33,108 nt of DNA. It comes from Sulfitobacter sp. GTDB lineage: Bacteria; Pseudomonadota; Alphaproteobacteria; Rhodobacterales; Rhodobacteraceae. This document shows positions 5,288 to 13,390 of this stretch, in pieces. Position 1 is the stretch's first letter. The number at the start of each line of letters is the position of its first letter. The notes beneath the pieces were generated by a model that ran no database searches, had not been told where the DNA came from, and was given only the letters and a program-made list of their open reading frames with translations. Location of the stretch: positions 1-33,108 of the forward strand of contig JAFMGZ010000038.1 in NCBI GenBank assembly GCA_017854855.1. The letters run 5' to 3'. The position numbers and the translations under genes are program-made.

Positions 5288-8173
5288 TTATGCTGCCCAG
5301 ATTTTGCACAGAGTGGCTTTGGTCTCTTGCATCTGGGTTACTGAATCATAGCCATAGGTCTGTGCGGTGTTTGTGCTTTCGCCCAACACATAAGGGTCTG
5401 CACCGTCAGGATATTTGTCCCGCAGATCAACGCCTTCCATATGCCCACCAAAGTGGAACGGCATAAAGGCAACGCCTTCGCCGACCCGTTCGGTGACCAT
5501 GGCCATCACTTTGACCTTGCCGCCTTCCGGGCCTTCGACCCAGACCTGCGCGCCGTCACGGACCCCAAGGTTGTTGGCATCGCGGGTGTTGATCTCGACG
5601 AACATGTCTTGCTGCAATTCTGCAAGCCATGGGTTCGAACGGGTCTCATCGCCGCCGCCTTCATATTCGACCAGACGTCCGGACGTCAGGATAATGGGAT
5701 AATCCTGAGAGAAGTCCTTTTCCTGGATCGATTTGTACAAGGTCGGAACACGCCAGAACTTGCGGTCGTCATAGGTGCCGTATTCAGCCACCAGATCACG
5801 GCGGTTGGTATACAGCGGCTCTCTGTGGATAGGCACCGGATCAGGGAAGGTCCAGACAACGGCGCGTGCCTTGGCATTGCCGAATGGTGCGCATTCATGG
5901 GCAATCGCGACCCGCTGGATACCACCGGAAAGGTCGGTTTTCCAGTTGGTCTTGGGCCCGGCAACCGCGTCGATCGCGGCACGCTCGTCTGCGGTCAAGT
6001 CACCGTCCCAGCCGAGGTCCATCAGCATCTGCATGGTGAATTCGGGATATCCGTCCTGGATTTCCGAATCCTTGCTGTAGACACCTTCGGCCAGCAGGTT
6101 GTCGCCGTCCCGTTCCACACCAAAACGGGCGCGGAAGGTCAGACCACCCTCAGAAACACGTTTGGACATGTCATAAAGGTTGGGCGTGCCGGGATGGTTC
6201 ATCTCGGGCGTGCCCCAGCTTGGCCATGGCAAACCGTAGTAATCGCCATCTGCCGGACCACCGATGGCCTGCAATGTTGTGCGGTCAAAGGTGTGCTGGT
6301 TCGCCATGTGCTTCTTGATCCGCTCGGGCGACTGGCCTGTATAGCCAATGGTCCACATCCCACGGTTAAATTCGCGGGTGATGTCCTCGATGTTGGGCTC
6401 TCCGCCCTCGTCGATCGCAATGTTGCGGAAGATCTTGTCGTGGAAGCCGAACTTCTCGGCAAATTTTGCCATGATGATATGATCGGGCAGCGATTCAAAA
6501 AGTGGCTCGACCACTTTGTCACGCCACTGCAAGGACCGGTTTGACGCGGTCACGGAACCACGCGTTTCAAACTGCGTGCATGCCGGCAGCAGATAGACGC
6601 CATCGGTTCTGTCATGCAAGATCGCCGATACCGTTGGATAAGGGTCGACCACGACCAGCATATCCAGCTTTTCCATCGCCGTTTTCATTTCCTTTTGACG
6701 GGTCTGCGAGTTCGGCGCATGCCCCCAAAGAACCATCGCGCGGGTATTGTCCGGCTGATCAATGTTTTCCTTGTCTTCCAGAACGCCATCAATCCAACGG
6801 CTTACGGTAATGCCATTGAGGTTCATCATCGACGTATCGCCGAATTTGGCGTCCGAGAAACGGCCTTTGAGCCAGTCGAGGTCTTCCTCCCAGACGCGCG
6901 CCCAATGTGCCCAGCTGCCTTCAGACAGGCCGTAGTAGCCCGGCAGGGTATCAGCCAAAACGCCAAGGTCCGTTGCGCCCTGCACGTTGTCGTGGCCGCG
7001 GAAAATGTTCGTACCGCCGCCAGAAACACCCATGTTGCCAAGTGCGAGCTGCAAGATACAGTAAGCGCGGGTGTTGTTGTTGCCATTGGTGTGCTGCGTG
7101 CCACCCATGCACCAGATGACAGTGCCGGGACGGTTGTTGACCAATGTCCGCGCCACGCGGCGCAGCTGCTCACCCGGAGTACCGGTTACACGTTCAACTT
7201 CTTCGGGGTTCCACTTGGACACTTCTTCCTGGATCTGGTCCATGCCCCAAACGCGGGTGCGGATGAACTCTTTGTCTTCCCAACCGTTTTCAAAGATGTG
7301 CCACAAAATGCCCCAAACCAGCGCCACATCCGAACCGGGACGGAAGCGCACATACTCATCAGCATGGGCCGCTGTGCGGGTAAAGCGTGGGTCACATACG
7401 ATCAAGGGGGCGTTGTTCTGCTCTTTTGCCTTCAACAGGTGAAGCAAGGATACAGGATGCGCCTCGGCAGGGTTGCCGCCGATGACAAAGATCGCCTTGG
7501 AATTGTGGATGTCGTTGTAGCTGTTGGTCATCGCACCATAGCCCCAGGTGTTCGCAACACCGGCAACCGTGGTCGAGTGACAGATACGCGCCTGATGGTC
7601 CACGTTGTTCGTGCCCCAATAGGCGGCGAATTTGCGGAACAGATAGGCCTGTTCGTTGTTATGTTTGGCCGATCCCAGCCAATAGACTGAATCAGGTCCG
7701 CTTTCTTCGCGGATCTTCATCATGCCATCGCCGATTTCGTCGATCGCCTGCTCCCATGAGATGCGCTTCCACTCACCGCCCTCTTTTTTCATCGGGTACT
7801 TCAGGCGGCGTTCACCATGCGCATGTTCACGCACAGCCGCACCTTTGGCGCAATGCGCACCAAGGTTAAAGGGGCTGTCCCAGCCGGGCTCCTGGCCCGT
7901 CCAGACACCGTTTGTGACCTCGGCGACAACCGTACAGCCAACAGAACAATGGGTGCAGACCGATTTGATGGTCTCAACTGCGGTATTGGCAGCGGTCTGG
8001 GCCGTCGCTTGCGTCACCGAACCACCCGTCGCTGAAATGGCGGCAAGGCCACCGATGGCCAGGCCGCTGCCGCGCAGGAACGCACGGCGATCTACAGATT
8101 TCTCCGCGATATCAGACAGGATTCCGGTCCGCTGGGGGCGTCGCGCAACCCCGTTGGTCTTTTTCCTAAGCAT
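5288..8173 (-). CDS. fdhA: Formate dehydrogenase alpha subunit (Mo/W-bis-MGD, cysteine type)
   Basis: The 961-aa catalytic subunit oxidises formate to CO2. A Tat leader is present, with the twin arginines at 29-30 in DRRAFLRGSG followed by a hydrophobic stretch. The [4Fe-4S] motif is C73-x2-C76-x3-C80-x27-C108, with the electron-relay Lys at 110. The metal ligand lies in DHQARICHS, with C198-H199 at the place where selenocysteine enzymes carry Sec; no in-frame TGA is used. A C-terminal molydopterin dinucleotide-binding domain follows (around LTSGRLVEYEGGGDETRSNP). The start at 8173 has GGGAGGA upstream. The adjoining tungstate transporter makes W a plausible metal, but sequence alone does not decide between Mo and W. 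Confidence 0.95.
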   Translation of the reverse strand: MLRKKTNGVARRPQRTGILSDIAEKSVDRRAFLRGSGLAIGGLAAISATGGSVTQATAQTAANTAVETIKSVCTHCSVGCTVVAEVTNGVWTGQEPGWDSPFNLGAHCAKGAAVREHAHGERRLKYPMKKEGGEWKRISWEQAIDEIGDGMMKIREESGPDSVYWLGSAKHNNEQAYLFRKFAAYWGTNNVDHQARICHSTTVAGVANTWGYGAMTNSYNDIHNSKAIFVIGGNPAEAHPVSLLHLLKAKEQNNAPLIVCDPRFTRTAAHADEYVRFRPGSDVALVWGILWHIFENGWEDKEFIRTRVWGMDQIQEEVSKWNPEEVERVTGTPGEQLRRVARTLVNNRPGTVIWCMGGTQHTNGNNNTRAYCILQLALGNMGVSGGGTNIFRGHDNVQGATDLGVLADTLPGYYGLSEGSWAHWARVWEEDLDWLKGRFSDAKFGDTSMMNLNGITVSRWIDGVLEDKENIDQPDNTRAMVLWGHAPNSQTRQKEMKTAMEKLDMLVVVDPYPTVSAILHDRTDGVYLLPACTQFETRGSVTASNRSLQWRDKVVEPLFESLPDHIIMAKFAEKFGFHDKIFRNIAIDEGGEPNIEDITREFNRGMWTIGYTGQSPERIKKHMANQHTFDRTTLQAIGGPADGDYYGLPWPSWGTPEMNHPGTPNLYDMSKRVSEGGLTFRARFGVERDGDNLLAEGVYSKDSEIQDGYPEFTMQMLMDLGWDGDLTADERAAIDAVAGPKTNWKTDLSGGIQRVAIAHECAPFGNAKARAVVWTFPDPVPIHREPLYTNRRDLVAEYGTYDDRKFWRVPTLYKSIQEKDFSQDYPIILTSGRLVEYEGGGDETRSNPWLAELQQDMFVEINTRDANNLGVRDGAQVWVEGPEGGKVKVMAMVTERVGEGVAFMPFHFGGHMEGVDLRDKYPDGADPYVLGESTNTAQTYGYDSVTQMQETKATLCKIWAA

Positions 8174-8292
8174 TTTTATTCCTCCCTTGCTCGCCTTGGC
8201 ACTGCCGTTGCTCGCTTGGTTAATTATGAGACCTCAGACTTTCGGGCATCACGCAACCTGTTGTCTGTGGGTGGTGGTAAAATAACGACGTC

Positions 8293-8484
8293 CTAAAAAC
8301 GGGCGCTGTCCAGGTAGGCGCGGGTATGCGCGGTGTCCTGCATCTTGCCGGACGAAAGATCTGCGGGGCTTGCCTCGGCAGATGTTGTGCCTGTGGCCAG
8401 TGCCACGGCAGCAGCCGGCGCAACCGTGCCGGCAATCTTCAGAAAATCGCGGCGACTTGTTCCGTCTTCGGTTTTCTTGGTCAT
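8293..8484 (-). CDS. 63-aa Tat-leader protein of the formate dehydrogenase locus
   Basis: This 63-aa protein is almost all Tat signal: SRRDFLKIAG (about residues 10-19), a hydrophobic Ala/Val/Thr region, and a possible AEA cleavage site. About 27 residues remain after cleavage. Proteins of this kind, annotated as twin-arginine signal domain proteins, accompany FDH genes with TorD-type chaperones in many Proteobacteria (known context). A structural or chaperone-adaptor role for FdhA export is an inference. It sits 119 bases before fdhA and 54 bases after the TorD-like gene, on the same strand. Confidence 0.85.
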   Translation of the reverse strand: MTKKTEDGTSRRDFLKIAGTVAPAAAVALATGTTSAEASPADLSSGKMQDTAHTRAYLDSARF

Positions 8485-8538
8485 GGGATGTCTCCCTCCT
8501 TGCTTTCGACGGGCATCCCCGCCGGTGGTGCGACAGCT

Positions 8539-9144
8539 TCAGGCTGCCGTCATTCTGAACGCTTCGCGCTCAATCTCGATAAACGCACGGCCCACGCTGC
8601 CAACAGAGGCATAAAGGACCGAGTTCTTTGCCGCCTCGAGGTCGGAAAAGAAATGTCCGGCCCATGGCGCGATGTGCCTGTTAAAGAACGTCTTTTGGTC
8701 GTCCAATTTCGCAGGCGCGTTGAAACGCCCGACAATCATTCCGCCCATCATCTCCATGAGGGACGCAATATTGTCTTCGGGCTCGTAAACATTGGGCGCG
8801 CGGGTCATGCCGCGCATGGCCATGTCACTGCGCAGCGTCGCCAGCGGCTTTTCATTCAGGAAACCTGTCAGATAGTAGCTGGCATAGGGCAGCAGCTCGC
8901 CCCGCCCAAGACCCACAAACAGCGCGTTGAATTCGCTTTCGACCTTTTGGGGCTTGGTGACTTTCGCGACCCGCGACAGGCTGCCGATGGCCTGGCCAAG
9001 ATCGCTGTCATCCCCTGACAGGCCGACGCATTGATCCAGCAACAGCTGGTCAGGTGGGCCGGACAACATCAAGCCAAGGAAGTTGTACAGATCGGCGCGC
9101 AGCCGGTCCTCTGAAACAACTGTCATATCTTCGGCAGCAGTCAC
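8539..9144 (-). CDS. TorD/DmsD-family molybdoenzyme chaperone
   Basis: A 201-aa all-alpha protein with the TorD-type pattern: RADLYNFLGLMLSGPPD at the N-terminus, ESEFNALFVGLGRGELLPYASYYL in the centre, and an E-P-E-D-N-I loop before the C-terminal helices (RHIAPWAGHFFSDLE). Members bind Tat leaders of molybdoenzymes and hold them until the cofactor is inserted. The likely client is FdhA, two genes downstream. Its start overlaps the DUF3306 stop by 4 nt, so it is probably translated by coupling. Confidence 0.88.
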   Translation of the reverse strand: MTAAEDMTVVSEDRLRADLYNFLGLMLSGPPDQLLLDQCVGLSGDDSDLGQAIGSLSRVAKVTKPQKVESEFNALFVGLGRGELLPYASYYLTGFLNEKPLATLRSDMAMRGMTRAPNVYEPEDNIASLMEMMGGMIVGRFNAPAKLDDQKTFFNRHIAPWAGHFFSDLEAAKNSVLYASVGSVGRAFIEIEREAFRMTAA

Positions 9145-9749
9145 GCGGCACTCTCCTCAATTCTGAATTTCATGCGGCGCGGGGATGGGGTGCTATCTGC
9201 ATAGACGTCATCCTGCGGCTCGAAATGCTGTGAAACGGCCAGGTCTTCGTTCGGTTCATCGGCAGAGGTCGACAGGACTTCTTCGGCCTCATCCATGTCA
9301 TCCGCAATGATCTCTTCCACCTTTGGTGGGTTGTCACGTTCTTGGGCCTGTCGGGCCAATTCTTCGATATGTTTCAACATGCCTTTACCCACCTGATAGG
9401 AGGTCTGCATGTTCTCAACGACCATGGCACTGTCGGTATAATCCTCGGCGTAATCCACCAGGGTATCAAGATTGGCCAAGACCGGATTGGACCGCCAAAG
9501 CGTGCGCAAGGCTTGGCGGCGGATACGCTCTGGCACTGCCTTGGCCATGAAAACGGAAAAATCGTCACCCATCTTGAGGGTGTTGGGGTCCGGCAATTCC
9601 AGCTCCGCCAGAACCTCCGCATCGGTCTTTTCTTCCAAGGCCGCATGTTGCTGAGCAAGCGTTTGTTCTTCCAGCGCTGCAACCGCGGCCTGCTCTTCGG
9701 CTTGCACCTTGGCCTTGCGGCGGGCCCAGAAATCCAGCTCACGGCTCAA
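9141..9749 (-). CDS. DUF3306 domain protein
   Basis: A 202-aa acidic protein. Residues about 13-50 form a charged, Gln/Glu/Ala-rich probable coiled coil. The DUF3306 core follows: FSVFMAKAVPERIRRQALRTLW (about 63-84), then SNPVLANLDTLVDYAEDYTD. The C-terminal third is low in complexity and acidic. DUF3306 and DUF3305 genes recur beside TorD-assisted formate dehydrogenases, and their roles are unknown; cytoplasmic assembly factors is an inference. Both ends overlap neighbours by 4 nt. Confidence 0.85.
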   Translation of the reverse strand: MSRELDFWARRKAKVQAEEQAAVAALEEQTLAQQHAALEEKTDAEVLAELELPDPNTLKMGDDFSVFMAKAVPERIRRQALRTLWRSNPVLANLDTLVDYAEDYTDSAMVVENMQTSYQVGKGMLKHIEELARQAQERDNPPKVEEIIADDMDEAEEVLSTSADEPNEDLAVSQHFEPQDDVYADSTPSPRRMKFRIEESAA

Positions 9750-10345
9750 TGGATCGTCTCCTTGGACGAAGGCGCGCGATAAACGTCAGATGCCTGACGG
9801 ATGCGCGCATCACCAATACCGTCTTCCTTCAGATCAACACGCGCCTTGTCGCGACGGCGTTTCACAAAGGTCTCTTCTTCGTGGTGCAGTTCCACATAGT
9901 CGCGGACCCATGCCACCAACCCTTCGGGCATCGGAACCTTCTCGACCAACTCTTCGCCTGAATCGGCGTAATCCTGCGCCTCATAGGGCGATGCAGTGGC
10001 AAGCACGAAATCAAGCGGGGCCTCGCCCTGCCCCTCGCGCATGATCACATAGATCGAAGGCACTTTGGCACAAAGACCATGCAGATAGGCCTCTGTATCG
10101 GTGCGAAACAATTCCAGCGGCAGCGTTGCTGCATGATATTCGATCGCCTCACCATCGCGCCGCATTTCTTTCCAGGCGGCATCACTGGCACCGGGCAGCA
10201 CAGCAACCGCTTTCCACACGTGTTTGACCCAGCGCGTTACGCCGGGCACCCTGCGGATCACGATCCCCAAAGGCATAGAAATAGATTTTTGGCTGAGAGT
10301 TTTCACTCTGTCTCCGTCTGTGTCCCTTTGTATACTTTGACCCAT
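9746..10345 (-). CDS. DUF3305 domain protein, first gene of the fdh-tup operon
   Basis: The product (199 aa from this start) has the DUF3305 signature MPLGIVIRRVPGVTRWVKHVWKAVAVLPGA near its N-terminus, a beta-rich middle and an Arg/Lys-rich end (FVKRRRDKARVD). Function is unknown; the family is linked to formate dehydrogenase loci. The frame is open to 10576, but the upstream codons look non-coding and overlap the divergent intergenic region. I chose the ATG at 10345 (AAGG about 9-12 nt upstream). A GTG at 10306 with GGAG five bases before it is a good alternative, and the conserved domain fits both. It overlaps DUF3306 by 4 nt. Confidence 0.82.
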   Translation of the reverse strand: MGQSIQRDTDGDRVKTLSQKSISMPLGIVIRRVPGVTRWVKHVWKAVAVLPGASDAAWKEMRRDGEAIEYHAATLPLELFRTDTEAYLHGLCAKVPSIYVIMREGQGEAPLDFVLATASPYEAQDYADSGEELVEKVPMPEGLVAWVRDYVELHHEEETFVKRRRDKARVDLKEDGIGDARIRQASDVYRAPSSKETIH

Positions 10346-10362
10346 CAGCGCGCCTTGAGAAA

Positions 10363-10377
10363 GCAATTTTTTATTGC
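10363..10377. promoter_or_regulatory. A/T-rich inverted repeat in the fdh promoter region
   Basis: GCAAT (10363-10367) and ATTGC (10373-10377) flank five T's, 18 bases before the DUF3305 ATG. The A/T-rich minus-strand sequence TAAAAAAT may serve as a -10 region, with TTGTGG (near 10394-10389) upstream as a weak -35. The block is much richer in A+T than its surroundings, which supports a promoter, but no box matches consensus well. Confidence 0.3.
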
Positions 10378-10399
10378 ACGCGGCACCCCACAAGGCATC

Positions 10400-10412
10400 G
10401 CTGCAGTGCAGC
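10400..10412. promoter_or_regulatory. Palindrome GCTGC-AGT-GCAGC, candidate operator
   Basis: A perfect 5-bp inverted repeat with a 3-nt centre, 55 bases upstream of the chosen DUF3305 start and in the divergent region before the ferredoxin-like gene at 10630. It contains CTGC-N3-GCAG, the core reported for the polyhydroxyalkanoate regulator PhaR in Rhodobacter. A copy with the same arms occurs at 18433-18445. The regulator is not proven by sequence. Confidence 0.4.
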
Positions 10413-10629
10413 ATTTGAAATTTCACGCATTTTCGGTCGTTCCGCTGCCTGAAACGCCTCCAGAACGCCTGTTTTTCGCATGCGGGCTTTTTTACGGAAA
10501 ATACTCTCGCAGGCGCAGCGTGGATCAGCGGTGGTTCACACGGCAAGAAAGACGGTTTACGACCATGTCGAATCACGGCTAGCGTGCCGGACGCGCGGCC
10601 GGTGTGCGCGGCACTTGGAGGATATTCGA

Positions 10630-12576
10630 ATGGCGAAAAAACTGGTTCTTTGCGATTGCCTTGGCAGCCAGACGGTTGATGCTGATGCCATCTCGGCAGG
10701 GTCCGGGCTAGGCTGTTCCAGGCTCTATACCAGCCTGTGTGTTGATCAGATTGACCTGGCCGCCAAGGAAATTTCCCAAGGCGAAGTGATCATCGCCTGC
10801 CAACAGGAACGCCAGCGATTTGAAGAGCTTGCCGCAGAGCTGGAGGTCGAGGCACCCGCCTTTGTCGATCTGCGCGACCGTGCGGGATGGGGCGAAGGCA
10901 ACGCCACGCCCAAGATGGCCGCATTGGCAGCTGAGGCCGCGATATCCGTTCAGATGGGCCGCTCCATCGACGTGATCTCTGAGGGGACATGCCTGATCAT
11001 CGGCGGTGCCGCAGCCATCCAGGCCGCATCGGATCTATGCGACACATTGGCCGTCACCGTGCTTTTGCCCGACGCCGAACATCTGCCCGCAGACCGCCGA
11101 TTTGATTGCGTCGTGGGATATGTCCGCACGGCCAGCGGTGCCTTGGGCGGCTTTTCCGTAAAGATTGACGCCCTGCAGCAGGTGATCCCCGGCGGGCGCG
11201 GTGGTTTTGAACTGGGTGCACCCCAGGACGGGGCCCTGTCAGACTGTGACATCATACTGGACCTGAGCGGCGGCACGGCAATGTTTCCTGCCCCTGAAAA
11301 ACGCGAAGGCTACCTGCGCGCGGACCCCTCGCATCCGCCCTCTGTGGCCAAGGCGGTCTTTTCTGCCGCACAGATGGTCGGCACCTTTGAAAAGCCGCTT
11401 TATGTGCGGCTGGAGGAAAGCATCTGCGCCCACAGCCGCGCAGAGAAACCGGCCTGTTCAAACTGCCTGAACGTCTGCCCCACCGGGGCGATCACCTCAG
11501 CCGGAGAGCATGTGGCGATTGATCCGATGATCTGCGCGGGCTGCGGGTCCTGTTCTGCGGTCTGTCCGACCGGTGCCATCACCTATGATGCGCCCCCGGT
11601 GGATACGGTGTTTCGCCGGCTGACAACGCTGGCCTCGACCTTTCGCAAGGCGGGTGGTGAACATCCGCGCCTCCTGGTCCATGACGCAACCTACGGCCAG
11701 GAGATGATCAGCCTCGCGGCCCGGTTTGGCAGGGGTCTGCCGGCAGATGTGATCCCCTTGCAGGTCGACGCCTTGTCCGGCTTTGGCCATGCGGAAATGA
11801 TGGCGGCACTGGCAGGCGGATTTGGCCAGGTGGATATCCTTGTCTCCCCCCGGGCTGAATTGGACGTCATCGAAGGGCAGACCGCACTGGCCAAAGCCTT
11901 GGCCGGCACCGACAATATCCATTTGCTGCAACCGGCTGATCCAGACGCGCTATGCGACACCCTGTATGACCAGGTCGATGCGCCCGTAGTCTGTGAACCG
12001 GTCCTGCCCATGGGCACAAGGCGACAGGTCACACGGCTTGCCGCCAAGGCCCTGCAACCGCAGGCCACCATCCTCGATCTGCCAGAGAACGCGCCCTATG
12101 GGGCCGTCTTGGTGGATACCGACGCCTGCAGCCTGTGTCTGTCCTGCGTATCGCTGTGCCCCTCTGGCGCGCTGGGGGATAACCCTGACCTGCCGCAGCT
12201 GCGCTTTCAGGAGGACGCCTGTGTGCAATGCGGCCTGTGCACCAACATCTGCCCCGAAAAGGCGATCACCCTCAAACCACAGATGAACCTGACCGACGCG
12301 GCCTTTACCCAGCGCGTGATGCACGAGGAAGAACCCTTTGCCTGTATCGAATGCGGGTCCCTCTTTGGGGTGAAATCCACAGTCGAAAAGATCACCGAAA
12401 AGCTGGCAGGCAAACACGCGATGTTCGCCAATTCGGCGGCGGCAAAGATGATCCAGATGTGCGAAAACTGCCGTATTCAGGCGCAGTATCATTCGACAGA
12501 CAATCCGTTTCAGGGCGGCGAACGCCCGCGCGTGCGCACCTCGGACGACTATCTGTCAAAGCGCAAGGATCACTGA
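10630..12576 (+). CDS. Soluble polyferredoxin-like 4Fe-4S protein of the fdh locus
   Basis: The 648-aa product has an N-terminal region of about 260 residues with scattered cysteines (LVLCDCLGSQ, VIIACQQERQRFEEL). Ferredoxin motifs follow: CSNCLNVCP (276-283), CAGCGSCSAVCP (302-312), CSLCLSCVSLCP (500-510) and CVQCGLCTNICP (531-541). Two further CxxC pairs, in FACIECGSLFG and MCENCR, lie near the end and could bind another metal. The start at 10630 has GGAGG about 9 nt upstream; the frame is open from 10480 but the extra codons look non-coding. No leader or membrane span is seen, so it is probably cytoplasmic. I infer electron transfer or metallocluster assembly for the divergent formate dehydrogenase. 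The last 7 bases overlap the convergent cytochrome gene. Confidence 0.88.
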   Translation: MAKKLVLCDCLGSQTVDADAISAGSGLGCSRLYTSLCVDQIDLAAKEISQGEVIIACQQERQRFEELAAELEVEAPAFVDLRDRAGWGEGNATPKMAALAAEAAISVQMGRSIDVISEGTCLIIGGAAAIQAASDLCDTLAVTVLLPDAEHLPADRRFDCVVGYVRTASGALGGFSVKIDALQQVIPGGRGGFELGAPQDGALSDCDIILDLSGGTAMFPAPEKREGYLRADPSHPPSVAKAVFSAAQMVGTFEKPLYVRLEESICAHSRAEKPACSNCLNVCPTGAITSAGEHVAIDPMICAGCGSCSAVCPTGAITYDAPPVDTVFRRLTTLASTFRKAGGEHPRLLVHDATYGQEMISLAARFGRGLPADVIPLQVDALSGFGHAEMMAALAGGFGQVDILVSPRAELDVIEGQTALAKALAGTDNIHLLQPADPDALCDTLYDQVDAPVVCEPVLPMGTRRQVTRLAAKALQPQATILDLPENAPYGAVLVDTDACSLCLSCVSLCPSGALGDNPDLPQLRFQEDACVQCGLCTNICPEKAITLKPQMNLTDAAFTQRVMHEEEPFACIECGSLFGVKSTVEKITEKLAGKHAMFANSAAAKMIQMCENCRIQAQYHSTDNPFQGGERPRVRTSDDYLSKRKDH

Positions 12577-13295
12577 GATTGGATCGGCGCGCCCAGATCA
12601 GCAGGGGGGATGGTGGCGACATAGGCAGTGATGGCGTCAATCTCGTCCAGCGTCACCTCGATCGGGGCGATGGGCGAAGGCAAAGAGCTGCCAAAGGGTT
12701 CGGTCACATCTGCGACCTGCGTAAAAGCGGGATGGGGTTTGAGGATAAAGAACGTCTCGAACCGTTGTTGCCAGTCAGGAAAGGTGCGCATCAGCGCAAA
12801 CGACGGGGTGGAGCCGATGGCCTTCATCCGGTTGCTGTGGTTGACCACGTGACAGCGGCCGCATTTCTGGAGGCCGACCTTTTCGCCAAGAACCGCATCC
12901 CCAGTGATCACGGCCACCTGAACCTTGGCCTTCACGTTGATGTCCGCGCTGAACATCGCCGCCCCATTCGGGGCAAAGGCCTCAATCGTGCGTTTGCCGA
13001 TGTCCGACAGCAACCATGCCTCAAAGGCGTCGGTATGGGGCCCATCGGTTTTCGCCAGATGCCACAGCACATCGCCCTGCCGGAACACCGGCGTGCCCTG
13101 CGCCCCAAAGGCGGCATCGCCCGCATTTGCAGTGGGCGTGATGCGAATGCCCGTCTTGAGCGAGAACCGAGGCAGCAAATGCTTGATGAAACCGGTCTGG
13201 ATCAAGGCGTCAGGGATCTGCAGGGCAAAGGCCTTGTCCTGCGCCACAACGGGCGTCGCGATCAGGCTTGCCAGAAGGGCCATCGTTTTCAACAT
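12570..13295 (-). CDS. Exported c-type cytochrome with a shortened TupA-like N-terminal domain
   Basis: A 241-aa protein with a signal peptide (MLKTMALLASLIATPVVAQ), a first domain of about residues 21-120, and a monohaem cytochrome c with CGRCH at 145-149 and the usual end helix (DEIDAITAYVATIPPADLG). M157 or M169 may be the sixth ligand. The first domain aligns without gaps to both ends of TupA encoded at 951-1748: SGL/LLP/TG near the N-terminus, and E-W-L-x-S-x3-K-x2-I-x5-NG-x-A-x-F near residues 92-115. About 140 middle residues of TupA are missing and the VTTS anion loop is replaced by I-P-D-A. The start at 13295 is chosen over 13319 for the leader and the AGGAGAGGAAAGG ribosome site. 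It probably carries electrons in the periplasm. Confidence 0.85.
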   Translation of the reverse strand: MLKTMALLASLIATPVVAQDKAFALQIPDALIQTGFIKHLLPRFSLKTGIRITPTANAGDAAFGAQGTPVFRQGDVLWHLAKTDGPHTDAFEAWLLSDIGKRTIEAFAPNGAAMFSADINVKAKVQVAVITGDAVLGEKVGLQKCGRCHVVNHSNRMKAIGSTPSFALMRTFPDWQQRFETFFILKPHPAFTQVADVTEPFGSSLPSPIAPIEVTLDEIDAITAYVATIPPADLGAPIQSQ

Positions 13296-13332
13296 TTCGA
13301 CCTTTCCTCTCCTACGCATCCGGTTGCATATC

Positions 13333-13362
13333 AGCCTAGGAGCGTTAGGGTCACAACGTCAA
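13333..13362 (-). promoter_or_regulatory. Candidate promoter of the cytochrome c gene
   Basis: On the minus strand TTGACG (13362-13357) is followed after 18 nt by TAGGCT (13338-13333), giving a start about 30 bases before the ATG at 13295. The -35 matches well and the -10 weakly. The same 95-base gap must also contain the divergent promoter for the DUF6494 operon, for which I see no clear boxes. Confidence 0.35.
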
Positions 13363-13390
13363 TATTTTCGGCAATACAAGGGACTATCTG

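Noticed and set aside
5441..7690. Long plus-strand frames opposite fdhA (367 and 358 codons)
   Set aside because: They are antisense shadows of a clearly conserved 961-aa protein, caused by high G+C at third positions; no ribosome sites or family features.
5288..8173. Possible selenocysteine codon in fdhA
   Set aside because: The metal-ligand position is a Cys (C198) in DHQARICHS; the frame is open with no internal TGA.
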